Part shown: in pieces, positions 45,707-55,338 of the stretch
Layout: each line of letters opens with the position of its first letter
Numbering within the stretch: position 1 is the stretch's first letter
Source of the DNA: Cyanobium sp. PCC 7001
GTDB lineage: Bacteria; Cyanobacteriota; Cyanobacteriia; PCC-6307; Cyanobiaceae
Reading direction: 5' to 3'
Assembly: GCF_000155635.1 (NCBI RefSeq)
Contig: NZ_DS990556.1
Span: forward strand, 923,051-987,050
Length of the DNA stretch: 64,000 nt
Position numbers and translations under genes: made by a program
Notes under the pieces: model-generated
The model's database searches: none
The model's input: only the letters and a program-made list of their open reading frames with translations
What the model was told of the DNA's origin: nothing

Positions 45707-46876
45707 TCACCACGGCCGGCAGGGGCCGTTGGTCATGGCGCCGAGGCTGAGGCGGCGCAGCGGGGCCAGGTTGGCCAGGGCCGCCAGGCCGAGCCGCCGC
45801 AGCGGCAGCAGCAGGCGGGAGCGGTTGGAGAACACGCGCATCAGCAGATCCGTGGCCAGCAGGGTGAGCAGCAGATCGGGCCAGCGCCGCCGCGCATAGG
45901 CCCGGGGCAGACGGCTCGGGGCGAGGGCACCGGCCGAGGCCTTGCGGGCGAGGCGGTGCAGCACCGCCACATCACGCCAGCAGAGGTTGAGCCCCTGGCC
46001 TCCCACCGGGTGGCAGCGGTGGGCGCTCTCCCCCACCAGCACCGTGCAGCCACGCTGCAGGCGGCGGGCCAGCAGCAGCCCCACCGGGAAGCTGCGCGGC
46101 TGATCCAGCAGCCCGTCCGGCTGGAAGCGATCGGGGAGCGCCCCGGCCAGCGCGTCGAGGAAGCCATCGGCACCGAGGCTCTCCAGCCGGCGGCAGCGGC
46201 TGCTAGGGGCGCTCCACACCAGCTGGGCCCGGCCGGGCTCCAGGGGCAGCACGGCGAAGGGGCCTTCCGGCCGGAAGAGTTCCCAGGCCTGGTCGGCGTC
46301 GGTGCCCCGCAGGGCCACCTGGGCCGTCAGACAGCTCTGGGAGTAGGTGTGCTGCCACACGCGGATGCCGAGGCCCTCGCGGTGGGGGGAATGGGGGCCA
46401 TCCGCCGCCACCACCAGATCGGGGGCCGTCTCCGGCCACGGTTCCGCCTCGGAGCCCACCCCCATGGCCTGGCTGACCCGGGGCTCGGCGGCCAGCCGCC
46501 GCTGCAGCAGCTCCATCAGCGGTCCATGCAGGCCGATCCAGCCCACGGCAGCGGCGCTGCCATCGGCGCCGCTCGCCACTCGTCGCCCCAGGTCCGCCGT
46601 CGTGAACGGCACCTCCGCCCCCGTTCCCAGATCGCAGAGCTGCAGGCGCCGGAACGGCATCAGGCTGGGTCGCACCAGCTCCCAGAGACCCAGCCGCTCC
46701 AGCAGGCGCCGGCTGGAGTGGTTGAAGGCGTAGGCACGGTTGCGGGCCCGGAGCTGGGCCGCGTCGAGGGGATCGCTCAGGTGCACCGTCCATCCCGCCT
46801 CCGCCAGGGCCAGGGCCGTGAGCGCCCCCGTGGGACCGGCGCCGTGCACCAGGGCCCGGAGGTCGGCAGTGGCCAT
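45707..46876 (-). CDS. FAD-dependent monooxygenase (UbiH/UbiF-like)
   Basis: A 389-residue flavoprotein hydroxylase. The dinucleotide-binding motif is VHGAGPTGALTALALAEAG at the N-terminus, the DG motif is VAADGPHSPHRE, and the second FAD motif is VLVGESAHRCHPVGGQGLNL. Such proteins in cyanobacteria may act on quinone or isoprenoid ring substrates, but the substrate is not deducible. ATG 46891 would add five residues but abuts the hli terminator; ATG 46876 is preferred, though neither has an obvious ribosome-binding site. Confidence 0.87.
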   Translation of the reverse strand: MATADLRALVHGAGPTGALTALALAEAGWTVHLSDPLDAAQLRARNRAYAFNHSSRRLLERLGLWELVRPSLMPFRRLQLCDLGTGAEVPFTTADLGRRVASGADGSAAAVGWIGLHGPLMELLQRRLAAEPRVSQAMGVGSEAEPWPETAPDLVVAADGPHSPHREGLGIRVWQHTYSQSCLTAQVALRGTDADQAWELFRPEGPFAVLPLEPGRAQLVWSAPSSRCRRLESLGADGFLDALAGALPDRFQPDGLLDQPRSFPVGLLLARRLQRGCTVLVGESAHRCHPVGGQGLNLCWRDVAVLHRLARKASAGALAPSRLPRAYARRRWPDLLLTLLATDLLMRVFSNRSRLLLPLRRLGLAALANLAPLRRLSLGAMTNGPCRPW

Positions 46877-46892
46877 GGAGGAGCTGGGCATG

Positions 46893-46920
46893 AAAAAAGC
46901 CGCAGACAGTCTGCGGCTTT
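46893..46920 (-). terminator. Intrinsic terminator downstream of the hli gene
   Basis: Read on the minus strand, a perfect stem AGCCGCAGA / TCTGCGGCT is followed by six T residues. It ends one base short of the first possible start codon of the downstream monooxygenase gene, so that gene must have its own promoter within or after the hairpin, or depend on read-through. Confidence 0.88.
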
Positions 46921-46956
46921 GGAGCTCAATGGATTGGGTGTTGCTGGCTGGCGTGA

Positions 46957-47202
46957 TCAGCCGATGCCGAGCAGACCGCGGGTGAAGGCTTCGCCGCCCA
47001 TGGCGAGCTCGGTGGCGAGCAGGGCGATGAAGCCGAGCATGGCCATGCGGCCGTTGAGCTTCTCGGCGCGCTCGTGGAAGCCCCAGCCCCGCTCGGCGCT
47101 CACCACCTCCATGCGGGGCTCACTGGCGAAGGCGTTGAGACGGCCGCCGTCTTCGGTGGTGACGGTGGCGCCGCGGATGGCGGTGGTAGTGGCTTGGGTC
47201 AT
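46957..47202 (-). CDS. High-light-inducible protein (single-helix chlorophyll-binding family)
   Basis: The 81-residue product has the chlorophyll-binding signature HERAEKLNGRMAMLGFIALLATELAMGG, with ExxNGRxAM and a single membrane helix. The acidic N-terminus is typical. HLIPs bind chlorophyll and carotenoid and protect photosystem assembly under stress. The frame opens at 47238 but ATG 47202 (MTQATTT) is preferred. The upstream 70 nt are AT-rich. An intrinsic terminator follows 36 nt downstream. Confidence 0.92.
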   Translation of the reverse strand: MTQATTTAIRGATVTTEDGGRLNAFASEPRMEVVSAERGWGFHERAEKLNGRMAMLGFIALLATELAMGGEAFTRGLLGIG

Positions 47203-47271
47203 GCGGTTGCTTGTCTTGCTGGATGCAATGTAACACATTGTTGCGCAGTGTGTCCAACTGTCACCAATGGT

Positions 47272-47919
47272 TCAGCGCAAGCGGCGCAGGCAGAGCTCCT
47301 CGAACGCCGGCTTCAGCAGGAACGGGTACTCCCCCACCCACAGCTTCAGCTGGGGCAGCCAGGCATCGGTCAGAGCCCCGATCCGGGAGAAGTCGCGCCG
47401 CTCACTGAGCACCACCGTGCGGATCACCATGCCGCGCCGGATCAGCTGGTTCTTCTTGTCCATGGGAAAGCGCAGCTTGCCCAGGTAGCCCTCCTCGTCC
47501 TCCAGCTCCAGCGTCAGCCAGGTGCGGCGGTTCTCCACCAGCTCCAGCCGGCCGCTGGGATCGGCCTGCTCGCGGCGGTCCTCCACCACCTCGCGGGTGT
47601 AGAGATCGGCCACCTGGCCCTCGAAGATCGCCGCCGCCGGGTAGCGCCGCAGGGTGGCGTTGCGGCGGCCCGCCTCCACGATCGGCCCCCAGAGCACGTA
47701 GAGGAAGAACACGAAACCACCCACCAGGAAGAACGGCTGTGCCTGGCTGGAGAAGAGCAGGGTCTGGCTGATCAGCACGCTGATCACCCCGCCGATCACG
47801 GAGATGAACACCCGCTGCAGCAGCTTGCGCGGCGAGCCGCTGCAGGCGTTGAACTGGGGGCCGGTGGCCACCGCCGGAATGAGCCGGTTGAGCTCGCCGG
47901 GCTTGAGCGGGATCAGCAT
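47272..47919 (-). CDS. Hypothetical protein with two membrane segments
   Basis: A 215-residue protein. Two hydrophobic helices are near residues 38-55 (VFISVIGGVISVLISQTLL) and 63-80 (FFLVGGFVFFLYVLWGPIV). The C-terminal 130 residues look like a soluble beta-rich domain. No family is named with confidence, but it seems conserved among cyanobacteria. Its ATG overlaps the dapB TGA (ATGA), indicating translational coupling with dapB. Confidence 0.75.
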   Translation of the reverse strand: MLIPLKPGELNRLIPAVATGPQFNACSGSPRKLLQRVFISVIGGVISVLISQTLLFSSQAQPFFLVGGFVFFLYVLWGPIVEAGRRNATLRRYPAAAIFEGQVADLYTREVVEDRREQADPSGRLELVENRRTWLTLELEDEEGYLGKLRFPMDKKNQLIRRGMVIRTVVLSERRDFSRIGALTDAWLPQLKLWVGEYPFLLKPAFEELCLRRLR

Positions 47920-48773
47920 CAGAGCAGCCTCTCCAAGCCATACACCAGTCCCGGCAGCTGCCGCACCTTGCGCACGCTCAGCAGCACCCCGGGCATGTAG
48001 GCGGCCCGGTCGATCGTGTCGTGGCGCAGGGTGTAGGTCTCGCCGGCGGCGCCGAACATCACCTCCTGGTGGGCCACCAGCCCCGGCAGGCGCACCGAAT
48101 GGAGCCGCAGGCCACTGTCCCGCTGGCCGCCCCGGCAGCCCGGCAGGGTTTCGTGCTCCTCCACCTGGGGGGCGTTGAAGGCCTTGCCCAGCTCCTCCAT
48201 CAGCTCGGCGGTCTTGATGCAGGTGCCGCTGGGGGCGTCGGCCTTGCGGTTGTGGTGCAGTTCGGTGAGCTCGGCGTAGTCGTAGAAGCGGGCGGCGGCG
48301 GCGGCGGCCTGCTGCAGCAGCACCATGCCCACCGAGAAGTTGGGGATCACGGCGCCGCCGATCGAGGCCTTGTCCGCGAAGGCGGCCAGATCGGCCAGCT
48401 GCCCGGGGCTGAGGCCCGTGGTGCCGATCACCGGGTGCACGCCGTAGGCGATGGCGCCGCGGGTGTGCTCGTACACCACCTTGGGATGGGTGAAATCCAC
48501 CAGCACCGCCCCCTGGCCGGGGCCGTCGTTGCGCACCAGCTGGCTGGCCTGGCAGAGGCAGCCCTCGAAGTCGGCCGTCACGGCCACCTCCAGCTCGCCC
48601 AGGCCGAGTTCGACGCCCACGTCGGCGCCCTCCTTGCCGGGGGTGGTGTCGATCGCCCCCACCAGCCGGCAGTCGGGGGCGGCGCTCACGGCCCGGACCA
48701 CCTCGGCGCCCATGCGGCCGAGGGCGCCGGCCACCACCACGGCGATCGGTCTGGCGCCACTGCTGCTCGTCAT
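47919..48773 (-). CDS. dapB: 4-hydroxy-tetrahydrodipicolinate reductase
   Basis: A 284-residue enzyme of lysine and diaminopimelate synthesis. The NAD(P)H-binding motif is [15 protein letters not shown] near the N-terminus, VDFTHPKVV and VIGTTGLS follow, and the catalytic [14 protein letters not shown] supplies the His-His and Lys residues. ATG 48773 gives the expected length. The frame remains open far upstream through chlH antisense, which is an artefact of GC-rich codon use. It is divergent from chlH. Confidence 0.96.
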   Translation of the reverse strand: MTSSSGARPIAVVVAGALGRMGAEVVRAVSAAPDCRLVGAIDTTPGKEGADVGVELGLGELEVAVTADFEGCLCQASQLVRNDGPGQGAVLVDFTHPKVVYEHTRGAIAYGVHPVIGTTGLSPGQLADLAAFADKASIGGAVIPNFSVGMVLLQQAAAAAARFYDYAELTELHHNRKADAPSGTCIKTAELMEELGKAFNAPQVEEHETLPGCRGGQRDSGLRLHSVRLPGLVAHQEVMFGAAGETYTLRHDTIDRAAYMPGVLLSVRKVRQLPGLVYGLERLL

Positions 48774-48875
48774 CGGGTCGTCACCCTGTACGTAAACCGT
48801 TGCAGCAGAGCCTATGGGGCGGCTCACGTGCAAGGACGGAGTTCGTAAGCTCAGGCCACCAGCTCCCGCGCCCAC

Positions 48876-51800
48876 ATGTTCACGCAGGTCCGTTCCGCCA
48901 GCCGTCGGGTCAGCCCTGCCGCCTCCCACACCGGTGCGGTGATGAAGGCCGTGTATGTGGTGCTGGAGCCCCAGTACCAGAATGCCCTCACCCAGGCGGC
49001 CACCTCCCTCAACGACCAGAACGGGCCCCTGGCGATCGAGCTGAGCGGTTACCTGATCGAGGAACTGCGCGATCCGCAGAACTACGCCGATTTCTGCGCC
49101 GATGTGGCGGCGGCGGATGTGTTCATCGCCTCGCTGATCTTCATCGAGGACCTGGCCCAGAAGGTGGTGGAGGCCGTGGCGCCCCACCGCGACCGGCTCA
49201 AGGCCGCCGTGGTGTTCCCCTCCATGCCGGAGGTGATGCGCCTCAACAAGCTCGGCACCTTCTCGATGGCCCAGCTGGGCCAGAGCAAGAGCGCCATTGC
49301 CGGCTTCATGAAGAAGCGGAAGGAGGCCGGCGGCGCCGGCTTCCAGGACGCGATGTTGAAGCTGCTCAACACGCTGCCCACCGTTCTGAAGTATCTCCCC
49401 GTGGAGAAGGCGCAGGACGCCCGCTCCTTCATGCTCAGCTTCCAGTACTGGCTGGGGGGAACGCCGGACAACCTGCGCAACTTCCTGCTGATGCTGGCGG
49501 ACAAGTACGTGTTCCCCCGCAGCAGCGAAGGCCGCCCCGCCGTCCAGGTGGCGGACCCGGTGGTGTTCCCGGATCTGGGCATCTGGCACCCCCTGGCGCC
49601 GGGGATGTTCGAGGACCTCAAGGAATACCTCAACTGGAGCGCCAGCCGCCGCGATCTCTCCGACAAGGCGCGCCAGGGCCCGGTGATCGGCCTGGTGCTG
49701 CAGCGCAGCCACATCGTGACCGGCGATGAGGCCCACTACGTGGCCGTGATCCAGGAGCTGGAATACCGCGGCGCCACCGTGATCCCGGTGTTCTGCGGTG
49801 GGCTCGACTTCACCCGGCCGGTGAACGCCTTCTTCTACGACCCGCTCAACCCGGAGCTGCCCCTGGTGGATGGGGTGGTGTCGCTCACGGGCTTCGCCCT
49901 GGTGGGCGGCCCGGCCCGCCAGGACCACCCCAGGGCGATCGAGGTGCTCAAGAAGCTCAACCGCCCCTACATGGTGGCCCTGCCGCTGGTGTTCCAGACC
50001 ACCCAGGAATGGGAGGAGAGCGACCTGGGGCTGCACCCGGTGCAGGTGGCGCTGCAGATCGCCATCCCCGAACTCGACGGGGCGATCGAGCCGATCGTGC
50101 TCAGCGGCCGGGATGATGCCACCGGCAAGGCCCACACCCTGCAGGACCGGGTGGAGGCGATCGCCGAGCGCTCGATCCGCTGGGCCTCGCTGCGGATCAA
50201 GCCCCGCGCCACCAAGAAGCTGGCGATCACGGTGTTCAGCTTCCCGCCGGACAAGGGCAACGTGGGCACCGCCGCCTACCTCGATGTGTTCGGCTCCATC
50301 CACCGGGTGATGGAGGAGATGGCGGCCCGGGGCTACGACGTGAGCGGCCTGCCCAGGACCCCCAAGGCGCTGATGGAGTCGGTGCTGCAGGACCCGGAGG
50401 CCATGGAGGGAGCCCCCGAGCTCGCCATCGCCCACCGCATGAGCGTGGCCGAGTACGAACAGCTCACCCCCTACTCCGAGCGGCTGGAGGAGAACTGGGG
50501 CAAGCCCCCCGGCAGCCTCAACACCGACGGCACCAACCTGCTGATCTACGGCCGCCACTTCGGCAACGTGTTCGTGGGGGTGCAGCCCACCTTCGGCTAC
50601 GAGGGCGACCCGATGCGGCTGCTCTATTCCCGCAGCGCCAGCCCGCACCATGGCTTCGCCGCCTTTTACACCTACCTCGAGAAGGTGTGGGGCGCCGATG
50701 CGGTGCTGCACTTCGGCACCCACGGCTCGCTGGAGTTCATGCCCGGCAAGCAGATGGGCATGAGCGACACCTGCTACCCCGATTCCCTGATCGGCGCCCT
50801 GCCGAATCTCTACTACTACGCCGCCAACAATCCGAGCGAGGCCACGATCGCGAAGAGACGGGGGTATGCGGAAACCATCAGCTATCTCACTCCGCCGGCG
50901 GAGAACGCCGGGCTCTACAAGGGGCTCAAGGAGCTGGGGGAGCTGGTGGGCTCCTACCAGCAGCTGCGCGAGAGCAGCCGCGGCGTGCAGATCGTGAACG
51001 CCGTGGTGGAAACGGCGCGCCAGTGCAACCTCGACAAGGACGTGCAATTGCCGGAGGCGGATGCCGCCGAGCTGGATCTGGCCCAGCGCGATGCGGTGAT
51101 CGGCGCGGTCTACCGCCAGCTGATGGAGATCGAGAGCCGGCTGCTGCCCTGCGGGCTGCACACGATCGGCAAGCCCCCCACGGCCGAGGAGGCCATCGCC
51201 ACCCTGGTGAATATCGCGGCGCTGGAACGGGAGGAGGAGGGCATCCGCTCCCTGCCGGCCCTGCTGGCCGAGTGCCGGGGCCGCACGATCGCCGAGGTGT
51301 ACAAGGGCAACGACGCCGGCGTGCTGGCCGATGTGGAGCTCAACCGGGTGATCACCGAGACCTCCCGGGCCGCCGTGGGGGCGATGGTGAAGGCGGTGAC
51401 CGGCAGCGACGGGCGGGTGACGCTGCGGCGCAACGTCGGCTGGTTCTTCAACCTGCTGGAGCGCTTCGGCTTCAAGCTGCCGAGCCCCTGGCTGGGGGCC
51501 TGCTGCGCCGCCGGCTTCGCCCAGGTGGATCAGGCCGAGCTCGACAAGCTGTTCGGCTATCTGCAGTTCTGCCTGCAGCAGATCTGCGCCGACATGGAGA
51601 TGGAGAGCCTGCTGCGGGCCCTCGATGGCGAATACGTGCTGCCGGGGCCGGGTGGTGATCCGATCCGCAATCCGGGTGTGCTGCCCAGCGGCAAGAACCT
51701 GCACGCCCTCGATCCCCAGGCGATCCCCACCAAGGCGGCGATCGCGGCCGCCAAGGTGGTGGTGGACCGGCTGATCGAGCGCCAGAAGGCCGAGCAGGGC

Positions 51801-52880
51801 ACCTGGCCGGAAACGATCGCCTGCGTGCTCTGGGGCACGGACAACATCAAGACCTACGGCGAATCCCTGGCCCAGATCCTCTGGTTCATCGGCGTAAGGC
51901 CCGTGCCCGATTCCCTGGGGCGGGTGAACAAGCTGGAGCTGATCCCCCTCGAGGAGCTGGGCCGGCCCCGCATCGACGTGGTGGTGAACTGCAGCGGCGT
52001 GTTCCGCGACCTGTTCATCAACCAGATGGGCCTGATCGACCAGGGCGTGAAGATGGCCGCCGAGGCCGATGAGCCGGTGGCGATGAACTTCGTGCGCAAG
52101 CACGCACGCGAGCAGGCCGCCCAGGAGGGCATCAGCCTGCGGGATGCCGCCACGCGGGTGTTCTCCAACGCCAGCGGCAGCTACAGCTCGAATGTGAACC
52201 TGGCGGTGGAGAACAGCACCTGGGAGGAGGAGGGCGAGCTGCAGGAGATGTACCTCTCCCGCAAGACCTTCGCCTTCAACGCTGACAACCCCGGCGAGAT
52301 GAACCAGAAGCGGGAGGTGTTCGAATCGGTGATGAAGACTGCCGACGTGACCTTCCAGAACCTGGATTCAGCGGAGATCTCGCTCACCGATGTGAGCCAC
52401 TACTTCGATTCCGATCCCACCAAGCTGATCCAGGGCCTCAGGGAGGATGGCAAGGCGCCGGCCAGCTACATCGCCGACACCACCACCGCCAACGCCCAGG
52501 TGCGCTCCCTGAGCGAAACGATCCGGCTCGATTCCCGCACCAAGCTGCTCAACCCCAAGTGGTACGAGGGGATGCTCAATTCCGGCTACGAGGGGGTGCG
52601 GGAGGTGGCCAAACGGCTCAATTTCACCCTGGGCTGGAGCGCCACCAGCGGCGCGGTGGACAACTTCGTGTACGAGGAGGCCAACGACACCTTCATCAAC
52701 GACCCCGAGATGCGCCAGCGGCTGATGGAGCTCAACCCCCACAGCTTCCGCCGCATCGTGGGCACCCTGCTGGAGGTGAACGGCCGCGGCTACTGGGAGA
52801 CGAGCGATGAGAACATCCAGCAGCTGCAGGAGCTCTACCAGGAGATCGAAGACCGGATCGAGGGGGTCACCACCGACTGA
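48876..52880 (+). CDS. chlH: Magnesium chelatase subunit H
   Basis: The 1334-residue porphyrin-binding subunit of magnesium chelatase inserts Mg into protoporphyrin IX with ChlI and ChlD. It begins [12 protein letters not shown], as in other picocyanobacteria, then [16 protein letters not shown] (an internal start at 48942 is possible). Family motifs include [21 protein letters not shown] and the [25 protein letters not shown] segment. Length is normal. It diverges from dapB across 102 nt that should hold both promoters. Confidence 0.97.
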   Translation: MFTQVRSASRRVSPAASHTGAVMKAVYVVLEPQYQNALTQAATSLNDQNGPLAIELSGYLIEELRDPQNYADFCADVAAADVFIASLIFIEDLAQKVVEAVAPHRDRLKAAVVFPSMPEVMRLNKLGTFSMAQLGQSKSAIAGFMKKRKEAGGAGFQDAMLKLLNTLPTVLKYLPVEKAQDARSFMLSFQYWLGGTPDNLRNFLLMLADKYVFPRSSEGRPAVQVADPVVFPDLGIWHPLAPGMFEDLKEYLNWSASRRDLSDKARQGPVIGLVLQRSHIVTGDEAHYVAVIQELEYRGATVIPVFCGGLDFTRPVNAFFYDPLNPELPLVDGVVSLTGFALVGGPARQDHPRAIEVLKKLNRPYMVALPLVFQTTQEWEESDLGLHPVQVALQIAIPELDGAIEPIVLSGRDDATGKAHTLQDRVEAIAERSIRWASLRIKPRATKKLAITVFSFPPDKGNVGTAAYLDVFGSIHRVMEEMAARGYDVSGLPRTPKALMESVLQDPEAMEGAPELAIAHRMSVAEYEQLTPYSERLEENWGKPPGSLNTDGTNLLIYGRHFGNVFVGVQPTFGYEGDPMRLLYSRSASPHHGFAAFYTYLEKVWGADAVLHFGTHGSLEFMPGKQMGMSDTCYPDSLIGALPNLYYYAANNPSEATIAKRRGYAETISYLTPPAENAGLYKGLKELGELVGSYQQLRESSRGVQIVNAVVETARQCNLDKDVQLPEADAAELDLAQRDAVIGAVYRQLMEIESRLLPCGLHTIGKPPTAEEAIATLVNIAALEREEEGIRSLPALLAECRGRTIAEVYKGNDAGVLADVELNRVITETSRAAVGAMVKAVTGSDGRVTLRRNVGWFFNLLERFGFKLPSPWLGACCAAGFAQVDQAELDKLFGYLQFCLQQICADMEMESLLRALDGEYVLPGPGGDPIRNPGVLPSGKNLHALDPQAIPTKAAIAAAKVVVDRLIERQKAEQGTWPETIACVLWGTDNIKTYGESLAQILWFIGVRPVPDSLGRVNKLELIPLEELGRPRIDVVVNCSGVFRDLFINQMGLIDQGVKMAAEADEPVAMNFVRKHAREQAAQEGISLRDAATRVFSNASGSYSSNVNLAVENSTWEEEGELQEMYLSRKTFAFNADNPGEMNQKREVFESVMKTADVTFQNLDSAEISLTDVSHYFDSDPTKLIQGLREDGKAPASYIADTTTANAQVRSLSETIRLDSRTKLLNPKWYEGMLNSGYEGVREVAKRLNFTLGWSATSGAVDNFVYEEANDTFINDPEMRQRLMELNPHSFRRIVGTLLEVNGRGYWETSDENIQQLQELYQEIEDRIEGVTTD

Positions 52881-52891
52881 TGGCCGACGGA

Positions 52892-54033
52892 TCACAGCGC
52901 GGCTGCCTGGGCCGAGCGAATCACCTCCACCTGGTTCAGGGCGGCTGAGGCCAGCACGCCAGGGGCCTCGCCGCGCACCGATGTGCGGGCGCACAGCCCC
53001 GCGACAGCCTCCAGCAGGGCCACGTTGCGGGCCGCCACCGCCTCGATCAAGGCCGAGGCCAGCCGGGCGACCTGCTCGAGGGTGAAGCCCAGGCCGCGGT
53101 TGTCGCCATAGCGGCCGAGCTCCCGGCGCAGGGAGTCCCGAAGGCCGGCGGCATGGGCGGGCGCGAAGCAGACATGCGACACCACCGTGCCCTCCAGCTC
53201 CTCACCCACCGGCCCGTGGCTGAGCAGGGGGGGATCGCCCAGGCGGCTGGACTCGAGGGGACGGCCCTGGATCAGCACGGGGCCGAGCCCGGGGAGCTCG
53301 AAGCGGAGTGGAGCGCTGAACGCCCAGCGGACGTCCGGATCCACGTAGGCGTAGTGCAGGGCGATGTCGAGGCCGTCGCGGCTGCCGCCGTAGTCCACGC
53401 ACAGCTGGGCGGATGGCACGGCGGGGCTGGGCAGGAGCCGCAGATGGCCGGCGGAGAGATTGAAGGGAGGCGCCAGGGGATGGTGGTTGGCGAGATCCAC
53501 CAGGGGGAGGAGGTAGCGTTCGGAGCCGGCCCCATCAACGGCCACGATGCGCAGGCGGCGGGTGGAGAGGAAGGCCTCCGGGATCGCCGCTGAGCCGGAG
53601 CGCCACAGCCGGGGGCGCAGCTGACGCAGCGCTTCGAGGATGGGGGGATCGCGGAAGGCGAGCACCCGGGGGCTGGAGGTGAACCAGGCGGGCAGCTTGC
53701 CGGTGGCGTTGAGCAGCTCCAGCATCAGGCTGAGCAGATCCCGCTGGATCGGCGAGAGGGCGTCCGGGGTCGCCCGCAGCTGAGCATCACAGGGGTGTTG
53801 TGCCAGCTGAGCCCAGAGAGGGGGATCAGCAGGGGGCGGGGCACCGAGAGCACCGCCCCCTCACCTGTGGCATCGGGGCAGTGGAGCGACAACTGCTCAC
53901 CGCGCTCGCGCAGTTCCAGGGCGGGGTGCCACGTGGCCCCCTCGCAGCGCAGCAACAGGGCGGTCTCGGCGAGGACCTCGAACACCCGTGCGGAATCCGC
54001 CGCGATCCGGATGGGTGAATAGTGGCGGGGCAA
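52892..54033 (-). pseudogene. SET-domain-like protein gene interrupted by an apparent 2-nt frameshift
   Basis: Two frames appear to make one protein. The first (54033-53725) encodes the N-terminal part ending GAVLSVPRPLLIP, as in SET-domain starts. The second (from 53725) encodes LPLVDLANHHP and the YGGSRDGLDIALHYAYV segment, like the ADMxNH and YGxxxN...YGF motifs of SET methyltransferases. The second frame is protein-like well before its first ATG (PLWAQLAQHPCDAQLRATP). Removing one CT unit from CTCTCT (plus-strand AGAGAG, 53815-53820) joins the frames as LLIPLWAQLAQ. Alternatives are a sequencing error or TGATG-coupled translation of two proteins. Target substrate is unknown. Confidence 0.65.
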
Positions 54034-54111
54034 CCGGGCTGCCGGCAGAAGGATGCCCCGATGCTAGAAATCGCCGCTGGTCGCCACCTGTCCCGTCAAG
54101 GGCTTGGCGGG

Positions 54112-54795
54112 CTATTCGAGGCAGAACCCCACGCCGCGCACGGTATGGATCAGCGGCTCGAGGCCGGGGGGGTCGATCTTGCGCCGCAGATAGCGGATGT
54201 ACACGTCCAGCAGGTTGTCATTGCCCACCCAGGAATCGCCCCACACCGCATAGAGGATCTGCTGGCGCGGCAGCACGGTCTGCTTGTGGCGCAGCAGGTA
54301 GAGCAGCAGGTCATACTCCCGCACGGTGAGCTTCACCGGTTCGCCGGCGCGGGTCACCAGGCGCAGGTTGGTGTTGACGAGGAGGTCCTTGTGGGCCAGT
54401 TCCACCCCATCCGCCAGCAGAGCACCCATGCCGCTGCGGCGGATGAGGGCCCGCACCCGGGCGGTGAGCTCCTCCATCGCATAGGGACGGGAGAGCACGT
54501 CATCGGCACCGGCATCGAGCAGCCGCACCCGCTCCACGTAGTCGTCCGAGGGCAGCAGAACCAGCACCGGGGTGGTGTTGCCGCGCTCGCGCAGTTCCTC
54601 CAGCAGGGGCAAGGCCGCCAGACGCTGGGGATCGGGGCAGAGCAGGGCCAGATCAGGGCAGGCATCGAGAATCCGCCGCTGAGCACGTTCCCGATCCGGC
54701 AGGCGGATCACGCCGAATCCCTGCGCCTCGAGGTGCTTCTGCAACAGGGAACCCTGGGCTGGGTTGGGCTCGGCCAGCAGGAGTCGGGCAGCCAA
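54112..54795 (-). CDS. OmpR-family regulator with degenerate receiver domain
   Basis: The 227-residue product has a normal winged-helix DNA-binding domain (LTVREYDLLLYLLRHKQTVLPRQQIL ... LIHTVRGVGFCLE). The receiver domain has lost the phosphorylation chemistry: the acidic pair is replaced in LLLAEPNPA, the phospho-acceptor position reads LALLCPDPQ (Cys near residue 53), and the conserved Lys is Arg103 (LSRPYAM). It likely acts independently of phosphorylation, perhaps through protein partners. The start codon is TTG. It lies 51 nt beyond the start of the 153-residue protein gene. Confidence 0.88.
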   Translation of the reverse strand: MAARLLLAEPNPAQGSLLQKHLEAQGFGVIRLPDRERAQRRILDACPDLALLCPDPQRLAALPLLEELRERGNTTPVLVLLPSDDYVERVRLLDAGADDVLSRPYAMEELTARVRALIRRSGMGALLADGVELAHKDLLVNTNLRLVTRAGEPVKLTVREYDLLLYLLRHKQTVLPRQQILYAVWGDSWVGNDNLLDVYIRYLRRKIDPPGLEPLIHTVRGVGFCLE

Positions 54796-54846
54796 GCAGC
54801 TCAGGCCTTCAGGGTCTGGCTGGACACCGGAAGGCGTGGGCGCGCC

Positions 54847-55308
54847 TCAAACCAGGCTGTCGGCGCCGGCGAAGTCAGAGCCACCGTCCGCACTGAACTC
54901 AGCACTGAAATCGGTGGAATCCAGGGGGAGGTCAAGGTCGGGGACCGTCGCGGTGTCGTGGCTGAGGAGGTCGTCGAAATGGTCATCCAGGGCCGAGAGA
55001 ACAGCCAGGGGGTCGGCGTTGCCGTCGGCGTCATAGCCGAACTCAGGCAATGGGTGCTCCAGTTCGCGAGCGTGCAGGTCTGAGGCGATGGTATTGAGCA
55101 CATCCTGCTCGATCTGGTGGTAAGCCTCGGCCGAGAGTTCATGCTCGTCCAGATAGGCGCTCACCACCTGATCGAGCTCATAGGCGATCTCGGCAGGCCG
55201 TTCGGCCGGGCTGATCGGATCGGGGGAATCCTTGAGGGCAGCGAAGAAGCTGTCGATCAGGGCCCCGATCAGCTCAGCAGGGGAGTCAGGGGTGGAGGCG
55301 TCCGTCAT
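54847..55308 (-). CDS. Acidic hypothetical protein linked to the giant vWA/RTX gene
   Basis: A 153-residue protein, strongly acidic. It has a helical first half (AELIGALIDSFFAALKDS, YELDQVVSAYLDEHELSAEAYHQIEQDVL), then an Asp-rich tail (SALDDHFDDLL, PDLDLPLDSTDFSAEFSADG). There is no signal peptide. It follows the 2003-residue protein gene by 30 nt on the same strand. The Asp-rich tail echoes the acidic C-terminus of the giant protein, suggesting a related secretion or accessory role, but this is inference. Confidence 0.7.
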   Translation of the reverse strand: MTDASTPDSPAELIGALIDSFFAALKDSPDPISPAERPAEIAYELDQVVSAYLDEHELSAEAYHQIEQDVLNTIASDLHARELEHPLPEFGYDADGNADPLAVLSALDDHFDDLLSHDTATVPDLDLPLDSTDFSAEFSADGGSDFAGADSLV

Positions 55309-55338
55309 GGCGTCAATGGCGGCAACTGGACTGGACGA

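Noticed and set aside
47919-52103. Very long open frame antisense to chlH, continuous with dapB
   Set aside because: It is the mirror of GC-rich chlH codons (His/Val/Leu-rich, no domains). Only the 284 residues from 48773 are dapB.
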